A stretch of 64,000 nt of DNA from a virus. Below are positions 39,476 to 46,584 of the stretch, piece after piece (the first letter of the stretch is position 1; each line of letters opens with the position of its first letter). The position numbers and the translations under genes were made by a program. Location: IMG/VR virus record IMGVR_UViG_3300023223_000769, positions 1 to 64,000 of that record. One strand, given 5' to 3'. The notes beneath the pieces are model-generated. The model was not told the origin of the DNA and searched no databases. It saw only the letters and a list, made by a program, of their open reading frames with translations.

Positions 39476-39675
39476 TACGTCCACCGATTAGGATAGCAAT
39501 CAATGTAGACAGAAATGAAGCTACTATTATTAAAGATCTATTTGGTGCAATGAGCGACCACACCACTGAGGTTTTATTGAAAGGTAAAAACCATAAAATG
39601 ACTGATGCACTTAATCTTACAGCAGAGATTTACTATGACTTAGACCACCTACTGGATGAAGATAATGAAGATTGA
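39457..39675 (+). CDS. unknown 72-aa protein
   Basis: SD AAGGAGG. Basic start, helical acidic end. Unknown. Confidence 0.5.
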   Translation: MSTSTVVRPPIRIAINVDRNEATIIKDLFGAMSDHTTEVLLKGKNHKMTDALNLTAEIYYDLDHLLDEDNED

Positions 39676-40933
39676 AATCCTAGATCATAATTTTTCTCGT
39701 ATGGATACCATACTACCTTGGTTGAGTGAACATCTATCCTATATGTTTGAGATGTATAACTCTAGGTCTAAGAGATGGAAGCGAGAAAGAGTGTACTTGG
39801 TAGATGCGTTTGGTACGTTTTTTACTGGATTAGTGCCTTATGCTGTACAGGAGTTAACACGTAAAAGAATTCCCATCGAAATAGACGATAATCGGGAATT
39901 TCCTAAGATTGAATATAAGATCCCGGACATAACGGTTGATCTGCGTCTTTATCAAATCGAGTATCTAGCAAAGGCTCTTAGAGAAAAACGCATGATCGTG
40001 GATTCAGTAACCGGTAGCGGTAAAACGGTCATGATGGCATCTATCCTGGATACATTAGGAAAGACATTTGGCTTTGTCGGTGGCGGCGTAAAGGATTTAG
40101 CCACAGTGACAATAGGGTTAAGTCGATCTTTGATGAAGTTAACTGCTGAAGAGTTAGGGAAATTTAAACTCCTATTAGTCGATGATGCTCATTGTGCAGC
40201 AGCAAATCAAATTTCAGAGATCATTATTAGGATGAATGCTCCTTATCGGTTTGGTTTTACTGGTACGTCAACCGGTAGAAGTGACAATAAGGATCTAGTT
40301 GTCCATGGCCTCCTGGGGCAACCTATTAGATTGATTGAGCCTCAGGAACTTGTGAAGGCCGGATATATAGCTGATGTACAGGCAAGTATGTTTTATGGTA
40401 ATTGGCAGGGAAACTATAATCACCTTGAGGATCTTCTTATTGTACATAACCCTGTACGTAATGAATTGATAAAGAAGATTGTAAAGAATCATCCAAATCG
40501 TACAATACTAATTTTAGTTCGCAGATTAGATCACGGAGAAATACTTAAATCGATGTTTAGAGGAAGTGTATTTGTATCAGGAGAATTGAATACTGAGGAA
40601 AGAGAAGAGATTAGAGAAGATGTAAAGGCAGGAAGAGTTAAGATATTGATAGCTAGTGGTGTGTATGCAACCGGACTTGATATACCAAATCTTGATATTG
40701 GGATTAATGCGGCTGGCGGTAAGGGTGAGATTCTTACAAAGCAGAAGATAGGCCGGTTAATGAGGCCGTGGAATAACTTATGTAAGAAGTGGTTTGATAT
40801 ATTTGACTATTACCATCCAACACTAGAAGAGCATTCGAAAGAACGATTTAGGATTTACAAAGAGAGCAACGTGAACATAGATCTTATCGGGTTTCCTCCT
40901 GGTAAGAAGAAAAGATTAGAAGAACAAGAATGA
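39665..40933 (+). CDS. UvsW-like superfamily 2 helicase, lacking motif Ia region
   Basis: 422 aa. LRLYQIEYL (Q-tip-like), VTGSGKT (Walker A), LLLVDDAHCA (DEAH variant), GFTGTSTGR, then YATGLDIPNLDIG and KQKIGRLMRP (motif VI). T4 UvsW/XPB type, which remodels recombination forks and R-loops. Between ASILDTLGK and TFGFVGGG about 25 residues that carry motif Ia in relatives are missing. It may be functional, or the gene may carry an in-frame deletion. Two close ATGs (39656, 39665). Confidence 0.85.
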   Translation: MKIEILDHNFSRMDTILPWLSEHLSYMFEMYNSRSKRWKRERVYLVDAFGTFFTGLVPYAVQELTRKRIPIEIDDNREFPKIEYKIPDITVDLRLYQIEYLAKALREKRMIVDSVTGSGKTVMMASILDTLGKTFGFVGGGVKDLATVTIGLSRSLMKLTAEELGKFKLLLVDDAHCAAANQISEIIIRMNAPYRFGFTGTSTGRSDNKDLVVHGLLGQPIRLIEPQELVKAGYIADVQASMFYGNWQGNYNHLEDLLIVHNPVRNELIKKIVKNHPNRTILILVRRLDHGEILKSMFRGSVFVSGELNTEEREEIREDVKAGRVKILIASGVYATGLDIPNLDIGINAAGGKGEILTKQKIGRLMRPWNNLCKKWFDIFDYYHPTLEEHSKERFRIYKESNVNIDLIGFPPGKKKRLEEQE

Positions 40934-41190
40934 TTATAATAAACGCAATGGATTGTCAGATGGTTTTTCGAAAGGCATTGGTGGAAAATTATCCACGTTC
41001 AAAGTCTTTCCTTGGACCTAAGTTAGAGCGTTTCGAGAGACTCGCTCACATATTAACTTTGAATATGGTGCAGCCTGAGGAATACATTCCTTTTGTTTTT
41101 AGTGCATGGGAAGGACTTTATCCTCCCACGCCTGAGACTTTGGCTAATCCGCTTCAATTTCAACATTATAGAAAGATGCAGGTGAAATAA
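40930..41190 (+). CDS. unknown 86-aa protein
   Basis: ATGA overlap with the helicase. Helical with PEEYIPFVFSAWEGLYPPTP. Its position between two helicases suggests a helicase loader or T4 gp59-like partner, but no motif supports this. Confidence 0.5.
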   Translation: MIIINAMDCQMVFRKALVENYPRSKSFLGPKLERFERLAHILTLNMVQPEEYIPFVFSAWEGLYPPTPETLANPLQFQHYRKMQVK

Positions 41191-42513
41191 TTGGCTTCGT
41201 TTCCGAATTCATATCAAATACGTTTGTTAGCTCTACTATGTATAGATAAACAGACGTATCTGAAACATGGTAGTTTCATAGAAGACACCATGTTTTCCAC
41301 GGCAGTAAGCCAGTGGGTGTTTAATAAGATAAAAGAATATTATACCACATACAGAAAACCGCCTACTAGAAATGTATTTGACACAGAACTAAGTAAAGAG
41401 GATGCGTGGCGACCATTACCAGAGGAACAACCTCTACTTCAAGAATTCCTAGCTCTTTTAAGCGCAGGATCAATTACCGATGAGCAGTATATTAAAGATA
41501 CCGTACTGCAATACATGTCAGCTAAGGCTATGCGTAATGTCCTTAGTGAACAAACTGAGAATGTCGATAATGGTGAATTTGATGACGTACTGGCCGCATT
41601 ACGAAAAACTAGGAAGGAATTACTATCTAAAGAGGGTGGTCTAGTTGATGAGAATGGTGAGTTATTTTCTCTTAAGAATTTAGAACCAATCTATTTATCA
41701 AATACAGCCATAAAGACAGGCTTTAATTTACTCGATCACGAAATCAAAGGAGTGGTTGCAAAAGAACTCACTATGGTTTTGGCAGATACGAGTATAGGTA
41801 AGAGTGTTGCTCTATCCCAAATGGGAAGCTTTATGGTTAAAAATCATCATAAGGTGCTGCATGTGACATTAGAAATGTCGGCTCCAAGAGTTTTGGCTAG
41901 ATATCTGTCCATGTTAAGTGTAGGCTATGAAGAATTTGATTGGTTATCGATTAATGACATTCTTGATTTCCAACCTGATATAAGGGCGCAAGTATTTGAC
42001 TATGTTGTTAAGTTTTTAAAGCCAAAATTTGAAGGGTATCTGAGCATCGAAGAACTTCCTACAGGCAAAGGAACCATAGAGCAAATTTCTGGTTTAGTTG
42101 AATTGCGAAAACCAGAAGTATTGATAGTCGATTACCTGGACTTGCTCAGACCACCAAAATCGAGACAAGATTATAGATTCGAATTGAAAGATATCACTAC
42201 GCAGCTTCGTGCCGTGGGGGTTGAACAAAATCTTCCTGTTATCACAGCTACACAGGCGAATCGAAATGCGGTAGGTAAAAGAATAGTTAGAAAGGATATG
42301 GTAGCTGAAGACTATGAAAAAATACGAATAGCTGATACTGCTTTTAGTATTGGACAGAGCCAAGCAGATGCAGACGTGAATAAGGTTCTCTTCTATCTGA
42401 TTAAAGCTAGGAATGCAGACAGGGAGAAAGCGGAGTTTTATAGACTGAATAAAAAGAAGATTTTCTTTGAGTTTTTGAACGAGCATGTCATAGACAGACG
42501 AGATGATAAGTGA
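41191..42513 (+). CDS. DnaB-like replicative helicase
   Basis: 440 aa, TTG start right after the previous stop with AGGTG. RecA-like C-domain: ADTSIGKS (Walker A), HVTLEMSAPRVLAR, VLIVDYLDLLRP (Walker B), TATQANRNAVGK. N-terminal helical domain binds primase in this family. Hexameric 5'-3' helicase, partner of the primase at 47781. Confidence 0.85.
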   Translation: MASFPNSYQIRLLALLCIDKQTYLKHGSFIEDTMFSTAVSQWVFNKIKEYYTTYRKPPTRNVFDTELSKEDAWRPLPEEQPLLQEFLALLSAGSITDEQYIKDTVLQYMSAKAMRNVLSEQTENVDNGEFDDVLAALRKTRKELLSKEGGLVDENGELFSLKNLEPIYLSNTAIKTGFNLLDHEIKGVVAKELTMVLADTSIGKSVALSQMGSFMVKNHHKVLHVTLEMSAPRVLARYLSMLSVGYEEFDWLSINDILDFQPDIRAQVFDYVVKFLKPKFEGYLSIEELPTGKGTIEQISGLVELRKPEVLIVDYLDLLRPPKSRQDYRFELKDITTQLRAVGVEQNLPVITATQANRNAVGKRIVRKDMVAEDYEKIRIADTAFSIGQSQADADVNKVLFYLIKARNADREKAEFYRLNKKKIFFEFLNEHVIDRRDDK

Positions 42514-42518
42514 GGTAG

Positions 42519-42548
42519 TTGACAGGAAACATTGGTCCATGCTACAAT
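42519..42548 (+). promoter_or_regulatory. sigma-70-type promoter of the tRNA region
   Basis: TTGACA, 18 bases, TACAAT, preceded by TGC. ACATTGGTCC and the RTCTTATG after the -10 are shared with the promoter at 23866. It faces the structured leader and tRNA cluster. Confidence 0.7.
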
Positions 42549-42584
42549 GGTCTTATGGTGATAGAGAATTAGATATTTTAACCC

Positions 42585-42649
42585 CTCAGGGGATGCTGGA
42601 CGCAAAGCGACCAGAAGGCCCATCCCCTGAGTATTTCTTCAGTAAATAC
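42585..42649 (+). ncRNA. structured leader before the tRNA cluster
   Basis: CTCAGGGGATG (42585-42595) pairs perfectly with CATCCCCTGAG (42621-42631); inside is CTGG-A-CGC-AAA-GCG-A-CCAG with a symmetrical A/A mismatch. A second stem GTATTT/AAATAC (42631-42649) follows and shares a base with the first. Likely a processing, attenuation or riboswitch-like element. No known class recognised. Confidence 0.55.
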
Positions 42650-42727
42650 CTGAGAGTAGCTCAGTCAGGCCAGAGTCCCCGCCTTGGAAGCGGGTTGTCC
42701 CAGGTTCAAATCCTGGCTCTCAGACCA
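42650..42727 (+). tRNA. tRNA-Pro(TGG)
   Basis: CTGAGAG/CTCTCAG acceptor, anticodon arm CCCGC-CTTGGAA-GCGGG, T-arm CCAGG-TTCAAAT-CCTGG, discriminator A, encoded CCA. Confidence 0.95.
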
Positions 42728-42764
42728 GTACGAGGAGTGATTATGATGCAAAGGATGGAACATA

Positions 42765-42881
42765 ATGAATCCCCCTATGATCCCCCGCAGATGGCTATGG
42801 ATAACCGTAGCGATAGCGGTAGGGTCCGACATAATCATTTTTCTGATGGGGTATTTCATTCGATGGTTCACCGAACGATAG
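42765..42881 (+). CDS. small membrane protein, 38 aa
   Basis: WITVAIAVGSDIIIFLMGYF membrane helix, then IRWFTER. Ribosome site AAAGGATGG. A competing overlapping ORF at 42743-42916 (57 aa, His/Ser-rich) is less protein-like. Lies between tRNA-Pro and tRNA-Gly. Confidence 0.45.
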   Translation: MNPPMIPRRWLWITVAIAVGSDIIIFLMGYFIRWFTER

Positions 42882-42928
42882 GAACCACAGGTACAACCTC
42901 GCCCAATAAGGGGTAAATGTAAATGTAC

Positions 42929-43002
42929 GCTACTATCGTTCAACGGCAGGACCTTTGGCTTCCACCCAAATGATGAGAGTTCGAATCCCTCTAGTAGCTC
43001 CA
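42929..43002 (+). tRNA. tRNA-Gly(TCC)
   Basis: GCTACTA/TAGTAGC acceptor, anticodon arm TTTGG-CTTCCAC-CCAAA, one mismatch in the T-stem, discriminator T, encoded CCA. Confidence 0.9.
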
Positions 43003-43007
43003 AAGCT

Positions 43008-43081
43008 GCTAGAGTAGTATAATGGCATTATGCCTGTTTTGTAATCAGGAGATGGGGGTTCGATTCCTCTCTCTAGCTCCA
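43008..43081 (+). tRNA. tRNA-Thr(TGT)
   Basis: GCTAGAG/CTCTAGC acceptor, anticodon loop TTTGTAA closed by CCTG/CAGG, T-arm GGGG-TTCGATT-CCTC, discriminator T, encoded CCA. Confidence 0.9.
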
Positions 43082-43089
43082 AAATTTTT

Positions 43090-43485
43090 ATGTTTGATAG
43101 AAAAACATACATGCGGGAATACATGCGGAAATACAGCCTCATTTATTACCACGAGAAGAGAAAAGAAGCACGTATCAAACTAGGTGGAGAGTGTGTTGAA
43201 TGCGGATCAAAAGATAAATTGGAGTTTGATCATATTGATCCAGAAACAAAGTCGTTCGATATTAATACTAATGTAAGCGTAGAACGTTTTTGGAAAGAAG
43301 TAGCAAAGTGTCAATTGTTATGTAAGGGGTGTCATTTTAAGAAGACACTTAAAGAACGAGGTTTCACTTCGACTAGAGGGAAACATGGAACGCCAACCAC
43401 TTATAAGAAATGTAAGTGCGAGGAATGCAGGGCAGCAAAAAGTTTAGAAATGAAGCGGTATATGGAAACGTATATTCGTCCATAG
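43090..43485 (+). CDS. HNH homing-type endonuclease
   Basis: 131 aa. C35-x2-C38, LEFDHIDP (D47-H48, catalytic), C78-x2-C81-H82: a zinc-ribbon HNH domain. A second Cys pair (CKCEEC) is in the C-terminus. Freestanding HNH genes often sit between tRNA or core genes in phages as selfish elements. Its stop overlaps tRNA-Ile. Confidence 0.85.
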   Translation: MFDRKTYMREYMRKYSLIYYHEKRKEARIKLGGECVECGSKDKLEFDHIDPETKSFDINTNVSVERFWKEVAKCQLLCKGCHFKKTLKERGFTSTRGKHGTPTTYKKCKCEECRAAKSLEMKRYMETYIRP

Positions 43486-43557
43486 GCTAGTAGCTTAATG
43501 GCAAAGCGTTCCCCTTATAAGGGATTGTCCATGGTTCGATTCCATGCTGGCCTACCA
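43484..43557 (+). tRNA. tRNA-Ile(TAT)
   Basis: AGGCTAG/CTGGCCT acceptor, anticodon loop CTTATAA, T-arm CATGG-TTCGATT-CCATG, discriminator A, encoded CCA. First base lies in the HNH stop codon. Confidence 0.9.
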
Positions 43558-43564
43558 AAAATAT

Positions 43565-43638
43565 GGGTCTGTAGTTCAATGGGAGAACGGTTGCCCTACA
43601 AGCAACATACCAGGGTTCGATTCCTTGTGGACCCACCA
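43565..43638 (+). tRNA. tRNA-Val(TAC)
   Basis: GGGTCTG/TGGACCC acceptor, anticodon arm GTTGC-CCTACAA-GCAAC, discriminator A, encoded CCA. Confidence 0.9.
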
Positions 43639-43684
43639 GTTGCAAAATATGTGAAGTGTTACTGATTTAGTAACGGGGGGAATT

Positions 43685-43873
43685 ATGGATACAGTAAATA
43701 ATTTTAGATATATCAAAGGAGAACGTGATATTGGGCCATTAAATAATCACGAAATAAAAGAGTTGAACAGAGATTTTAATATTCAGATTGAAGGTTATTA
43801 TGTTGTTGCAGCTTTAACAAAGAAAGAATGGGAACATTTAAAAGTAATTAGAGAGATAAAATTATTAGATTAG
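43685..43873 (+). CDS. unknown 62-aa protein
   Basis: SD GGGGGG. Mixed charge, ends KVIREIKLLD. Stop overlaps tRNA-Ala. Unknown. Confidence 0.5.
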   Translation: MDTVNNFRYIKGERDIGPLNNHEIKELNRDFNIQIEGYYVVAALTKKEWEHLKVIREIKLLD

Positions 43874-43948
43874 GGTCGGCATGTTCCAAGCGGGCGACTG
43901 ACACTTGCAATGTCGGTGTGGTGAGTTGGATTCTCACCCGATCCACCA
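43873..43948 (+). tRNA. tRNA-Ala(TGC)
   Basis: GGGTCGG/CCGATCC acceptor, anticodon arm TGACA-CTTGCAA-TGTCG, T-arm GTGAG-TTGGATT-CTCAC, discriminator A, encoded CCA. The T-loop has G for the usual C in TTC. Confidence 0.85.
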
Positions 43949-43953
43949 GTTAT

Positions 43954-44062
43954 GGGCAGGTAGTTTAATGGAAAACTCCGGGCCTGAGTAAGAAGTTTGT
44001 TGAGGGGTCTTCATGCTTTTGAAATGGACCGGCATCCCCGGCCTCAACTCCGGGTCTGCCCA
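43954..44062 (+). other. tRNA-like RNA with expanded interior, no CCA
   Basis: GGGCAGG pairs with TCTGCCC, a D-arm-like GTTT/AAAC follows, and CCCGG/CCGGG forms a T-stem with loop CCTCAACT. The centre (about 60 bases) has no normal anticodon arm; TTGAGG/CCTCAA and GGTC/GACC make a long nested hairpin. No CCA. Possibly an interrupted or decayed tRNA, or another tRNA-shaped RNA. Confidence 0.45.
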
Positions 44063-44071
44063 TATTAATTT

Positions 44072-44159
44072 GGAGGGATGGCTGAGAGGCTTAAGGCTCA
44101 CGTTTGCTAAACGTGCGTACCCTAATAAGGTGCCGAAGGTTCGAATCCTTCTCTCTCCG
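44072..44159 (+). tRNA. tRNA-Ser(GCT), no encoded CCA
   Basis: GGAGGGA/TCTCTCC acceptor, anticodon arm CACGT-TTGCTAA-ACGTG, long variable arm, T-arm GAAGG-TTCGAAT-CCTTC, discriminator G, followed by CAT, so CCA must be added. Confidence 0.9.
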
Positions 44160-44164
44160 CATTT

Positions 44165-44260
44165 GGAAGAGTGGCTGAGTGGGTGAAAGCGATAGTCCTG
44201 AAAACTATTGGGCGCAGTAAGCTCTGTGTTCCGTGGGTTCGAATCCCACCTCTTCCTCCA
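44165..44260 (+). tRNA. tRNA-Ser(TGA)
   Basis: GGAAGAG/CTCTTCC acceptor, anticodon arm ATAGT-CCTGAAA-ACTAT, long variable arm, discriminator T, encoded CCA. Confidence 0.9.
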
Positions 44261-44269
44261 ATTTGCCTG

Positions 44270-44300
44270 GGGGTGTCCAGTACAGAGGCTTAGACACCCC
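44270..44300 (+). terminator. perfect hairpin after tRNA-Ser(TGA)
   Basis: GGGGTGTC (44270-44277) pairs with GACACCCC (44293-44300), followed by GTTTATT. Possible terminator or processing stem just before the next gene. Confidence 0.5.
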
Positions 44301-44307
44301 GTTTATT

Positions 44308-44598
44308 ATGAGTGATAGAAAACGAAATATTCCGGCAGAAGATCCGGTTGACAGGCACAGAGGCCGTAAGAAAAAAACCGGCGTATGGTGCAAAGGTAAG
44401 GTAGGGACAAAACATAAAGGTGAATGGAAAATAGATCAGAGGTACACACATTTTTTGAGTATTTGGTATACGAAGCAATGTACAGTTTGTAAAAAGCATC
44501 TTGGTTACTGGATTGATGATAGCAAAAATCCTAATTGGACAGGCTTCCCAAGGTGGCAGAAGAAACCGGCTGATCTTAATATGGAGAAAGTAAAATGA
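44308..44598 (+). CDS. unknown basic 96-aa protein
   Basis: Arg/Lys-rich (RHRGRKKKTGVWCKGK), then CTVC and a GYWIDDSKNPNW stretch. Possible zinc site. Unknown. Confidence 0.55.
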   Translation: MSDRKRNIPAEDPVDRHRGRKKKTGVWCKGKVGTKHKGEWKIDQRYTHFLSIWYTKQCTVCKKHLGYWIDDSKNPNWTGFPRWQKKPADLNMEKVK

Positions 44599-44678
44599 AA
44601 ACACTGGCTATATGGATTTTTTACTTTTTGGTTCTAACGCCATTATGGATATATGCAGTTATGGTAGGTGTAAAATGA
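44595..44678 (+). CDS. membrane micro-peptide, 27 aa
   Basis: ATGA overlap with the previous gene; one hydrophobic helix. Weakly supported by size. Confidence 0.35.
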   Translation: MKTLAIWIFYFLVLTPLWIYAVMVGVK

Positions 44679-45061
44679 AATTAACTTTTAATAATGTAAC
44701 CGTACTTATCGCAGATGGCATGACAGATAGTGGTGGATTTCGATATAATATTGATAAAGTTGATTTCCTTCCAACTGTGCCTGTGACCTATAATTTTAGT
44801 TCGGACATGGTTGTGGGTAGAGCGAGTCTGAGTAAAGTGGGAAATGAGATACGTGCAGATGTAACCATAAATTCGGATATGATTGCGGATTTGATGGATG
44901 CGGGGGTGCCTTTGATTCCGTGTGTTGGTGGTATTGTAGGGGATGGTACTTTTAAGAAAAATGTTGTAGAGTGTTCGATTAGCTTGAATACTATTGGTTT
45001 ATCTCCTGCTAATATGGATAGAAGGATAAAGCCGTTGTCCAATGGAGAGAAAGTAAAATGA
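44675..45061 (+). CDS. unknown 128-aa protein
   Basis: ATGA overlap. Beta-rich throughout (KLTFNNVTVLIADGM) with two Cys. Unknown. Confidence 0.6.
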   Translation: MKLTFNNVTVLIADGMTDSGGFRYNIDKVDFLPTVPVTYNFSSDMVVGRASLSKVGNEIRADVTINSDMIADLMDAGVPLIPCVGGIVGDGTFKKNVVECSISLNTIGLSPANMDRRIKPLSNGEKVK

Positions 45062-45396
45062 AAAACGATCCAGCACCTAGACAATGGCCTGATGGATTTG
45101 AGACTTTCCAACTTTGGTTTGGTTGGATAACGATATACCTTTTCGGAGGCATGGTTTGGAATTTTGCTTTTAGGCTATATAATCGGATGGAAAATTTACG
45201 TCCGGGTGGAGGTTTTAGTAATTATACTTTGTACCTTCATAAAAGATTAAACAGACCAAAGTATATAATGACTATGGATGAATGTGTAATGGAAGGAATA
45301 CATAGAACAGTACCATGGGAGGGGCCAGATAATTTTGGTGCATGGCGTTGCCCCGGCTGCGGAATACATGGATATTTAAAAAAGGTGAAAAAGTGA
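45058..45396 (+). CDS. unknown 112-aa protein
   Basis: ATGA overlap. A weak membrane-like segment (LWFGWITIYLFGGMVWNFAF) and a C-terminal CPGC pair. Unknown. Confidence 0.55.
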   Translation: MKNDPAPRQWPDGFETFQLWFGWITIYLFGGMVWNFAFRLYNRMENLRPGGGFSNYTLYLHKRLNRPKYIMTMDECVMEGIHRTVPWEGPDNFGAWRCPGCGIHGYLKKVKK

Positions 45397-45569
45397 TTTG
45401 TAGGGTTAGAGACTATCCCGCTTTTAATTGGGGACCGGGAATAGTTATGGGCTTCGATGGAGATAAGGACTTACCAGACAGAGTAAATCCTGCTATAATG
45501 ATTTTCTTCGATAACGGAGAAACTGGTTTGTTATTTGAAAATGAAATAGAGCATGTGTCGGTGATGTAA
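45393..45569 (+). CDS. small KOW-like protein, 58 aa
   Basis: GTG 45393 overlaps the previous TGA and follows AAGGTG; the longer ATG 45342 lies inside the previous gene. WGPGIVMGFDGD and IMIFFDNGETG resemble a small barrel. Its last 15 bases overlap tRNA-His. Confidence 0.5.
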   Translation: MICRVRDYPAFNWGPGIVMGFDGDKDLPDRVNPAIMIFFDNGETGLLFENEIEHVSVM

Positions 45570-45629
45570 CGGTAGCCTATTCGGTTGTGGCCCGAAATGA
45601 GTGTGGTTCAACTCCACCCCGACACCCCA
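45555..45629 (+). tRNA. tRNA-His(GTG)
   Basis: GTGTCGG/CCGACAC acceptor, anticodon arm TTCGG-TTGTGGC-CCGAA, discriminator C (usual for His), encoded CCA. The base before position 1 is T, so the G-1 would be added after transcription. Confidence 0.9.
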
Positions 45630-45632
45630 AAT

Positions 45633-45707
45633 TGGACAGAGGCCGATTGGCGAGGCGGCTGACTTTGAATCAGTCTGTAATAGGTTCGATTCCTGTCTGT
45701 CCATCCA
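45633..45707 (+). tRNA. tRNA-Gln(TTG)
   Basis: TGGACAG/CTGTCCA acceptor, anticodon arm GCTGA-CTTTGAA-TCAGT, T-arm ATAGG-TTCGATT-CCTGT, discriminator T, encoded CCA. Near-identical acceptor to the next tRNA. Confidence 0.9.
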
Positions 45708-45710
45708 TAT

Positions 45711-45784
45711 TGGACAGTGATCTAATGGCAAGATAGTTGGCTCTGAACCAACACATATGGGTTCGATTCCTGTCTGTCCAGCCA
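45711..45784 (+). tRNA. tRNA-Gln(CTG)
   Basis: TGGACAG/CTGTCCA acceptor, anticodon arm GTTGG-CTCTGAA-CCAAC, discriminator G, encoded CCA. Probably a duplicate of the TTG gene that changed anticodon. Confidence 0.9.
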
Positions 45785-45785
45785 T

Positions 45786-45860
45786 TTTGAGGTAGCTTAA
45801 CGGCAAAGCACCTGTCTGTTAAACAGTAAGATGTAGGTTCGAATCCTACCCTCAGAGCCA
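45786..45860 (+). tRNA. tRNA-Asn(GTT)
   Basis: TTTGAGG/CCTCAGA acceptor (one G/T pair), anticodon loop CTGTTAA, T-arm GTAGG-TTCGAAT-CCTAC, discriminator G, encoded CCA. Confidence 0.9.
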
Positions 45861-45937
45861 TATAGAGAAGATGGGCGCATACTAGTTTTGAGTATGCATG
45901 ACACGGTATTGCGGATATGGGGGTACCGAGTCCAAAT
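45861..45937 (+). other. structured spacer in the tRNA array
   Basis: GCATACT/AGTATGC hairpin, then CGGTA/TACCG around a G-rich loop. No tRNA arms, no ORF. Could be a processing signal or a decayed tRNA. Confidence 0.35.
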
Positions 45938-46012
45938 AGAAGCATAGACTAACAGGAATAAGTCCCCTGACTTTCAATCAGGATGATACGGGTTCGAATC
46001 CCGTTGCTTCTA
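45938..46012 (+). tRNA. tRNA-Glu(TTC), no encoded CCA
   Basis: AGAAGCA/TGCTTCT acceptor, anticodon arm CCTGA-CTTTCAA-TCAGG, T-arm ACGGG-TTCGAAT-CCCGT, discriminator A followed by CGA. Confidence 0.9.
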
Positions 46013-46013
46013 C

Positions 46014-46088
46014 GAACCTATAGACTAAGGGCTAGGTCAACACATTCTCAGTGTGTGAGTCCCGGTTCGAATCCGGGTAGGTTCACCA
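46014..46088 (+). tRNA. tRNA-Glu(CTC)
   Basis: GAACCTA/TAGGTTC acceptor, anticodon arm ACACA-TTCTCAG-TGTGT, discriminator A, encoded CCA. Confidence 0.85.
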
Positions 46089-46090
46089 AC

Positions 46091-46165
46091 CGTGTATTGG
46101 TCTAATGGCCATGACACCTGCCTGTCACGTAGGAGATTCGGGTTCGATTCCCGGATACACGGCCA
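46091..46165 (+). tRNA. tRNA-Asp(GTC)
   Basis: CGTGTAT/ATACACG acceptor, anticodon arm CCTGC-CTGTCAC-GTAGG, discriminator G, encoded CCA. Confidence 0.9.
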
Positions 46166-46279
46166 AATTAGTTTAACGAGATCCTGTGGCACCGTTCCTG
46201 GGATGTGGACGGAAAGCGCAGGTTGCCGAGCATAGGAAGAATGGTAAGCCCATAACCTATGCTTGGCGTAAAAGTTTAA
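46166..46279 (+). other. structured spacer with a 12-bp stem
   Basis: GCCGAGCATAGG pairs with CCTATGCTTGGC (one G/T) across 46219-46262, with inner ATGG/CCAT. A weaker GATCC/GGGATG stem precedes it. No ORF or tRNA arms. Unknown. Confidence 0.4.
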
Positions 46280-46353
46280 TGGCGAGTAGTTCAATGGTAG
46301 AACAGTTGGCCGATAACCGACAAACCAAGGTTCGATCCCTTGCTTGCCAACCA
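46280..46353 (+). tRNA. tRNA-Ile(GAT)
   Basis: TGGCGAG/CTTGCCA acceptor, anticodon arm GTTGG-CCGATAA-CCGAC, discriminator A, encoded CCA. Confidence 0.9.
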
Positions 46354-46358
46354 ATTGT

Positions 46359-46434
46359 GGGGAAGTGATGGAACGGTATACATGCTAGTTTTAGAAACTA
46401 GATTTTGCAGGTTCGACTCCTGTCTTCCCTACCA
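46359..46434 (+). tRNA. tRNA with Leu anticodon (TAG), short variable loop
   Basis: GGGGAAG/CTTCCCT acceptor, anticodon arm CTAGT-TTTAGAA-ACTAG, five-base variable loop ATTTT, T-arm GCAGG-TTCGACT-CCTGT, discriminator A, CCA. Bacterial tRNA-Leu normally has a long variable arm; this one does not. Confidence 0.85.
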
Positions 46435-46440
46435 AAAAAA

Positions 46441-46577
46441 TCTGCTGCGGTGTGGTGGGGACACACTGAGGGTTCAAGTTACAACGGCCCATGAGTACCA
46501 TGAACGGCGAAAGCTTAGTAGGCGAAGAGTGGGCAACGGACGCAACGTAACAAGTTGGTTCAAATCCAACCAGCAGA
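46441..46577 (+). other. tRNA-like RNA with large interior arm, no CCA
   Basis: TCTGCTG pairs with CAGCAGA; GTTGG-TTCAAAT-CCAAC is a normal T-arm. In place of D- and anticodon arms are CGGTGTG/CACACTG (7-base loop) and a long arm closed by GTTAC/GTAAC and GCCCA/TGGGC, with a GCGAAAGC tetraloop inside. No CCA and no anticodon. Resembles 43954-44062 and 9361-9507 in plan. Confidence 0.5.
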
Positions 46578-46584
46578 TTAAAAT

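Noticed and set aside
42585-42649. Cyclic-di-GMP riboswitch
   Set aside because: Only the GACGCAAAGC string matches; the two-helix GEMM fold is missing.
42743-42916. 57-aa ORF overlapping the 42765 membrane protein
   Set aside because: It has a good SD, but the composition is not protein-like and the membrane frame fits better; one of the two is real at most.
45531-46354. Minus-strand ORFs with IEP and FEPT motifs over tRNA genes
   Set aside because: They are reverse translations of repeated T-arms, not genes.
46441-46577. Group I intron in a tRNA
   Set aside because: The insert is too short and lacks the P, Q, R, S core elements.
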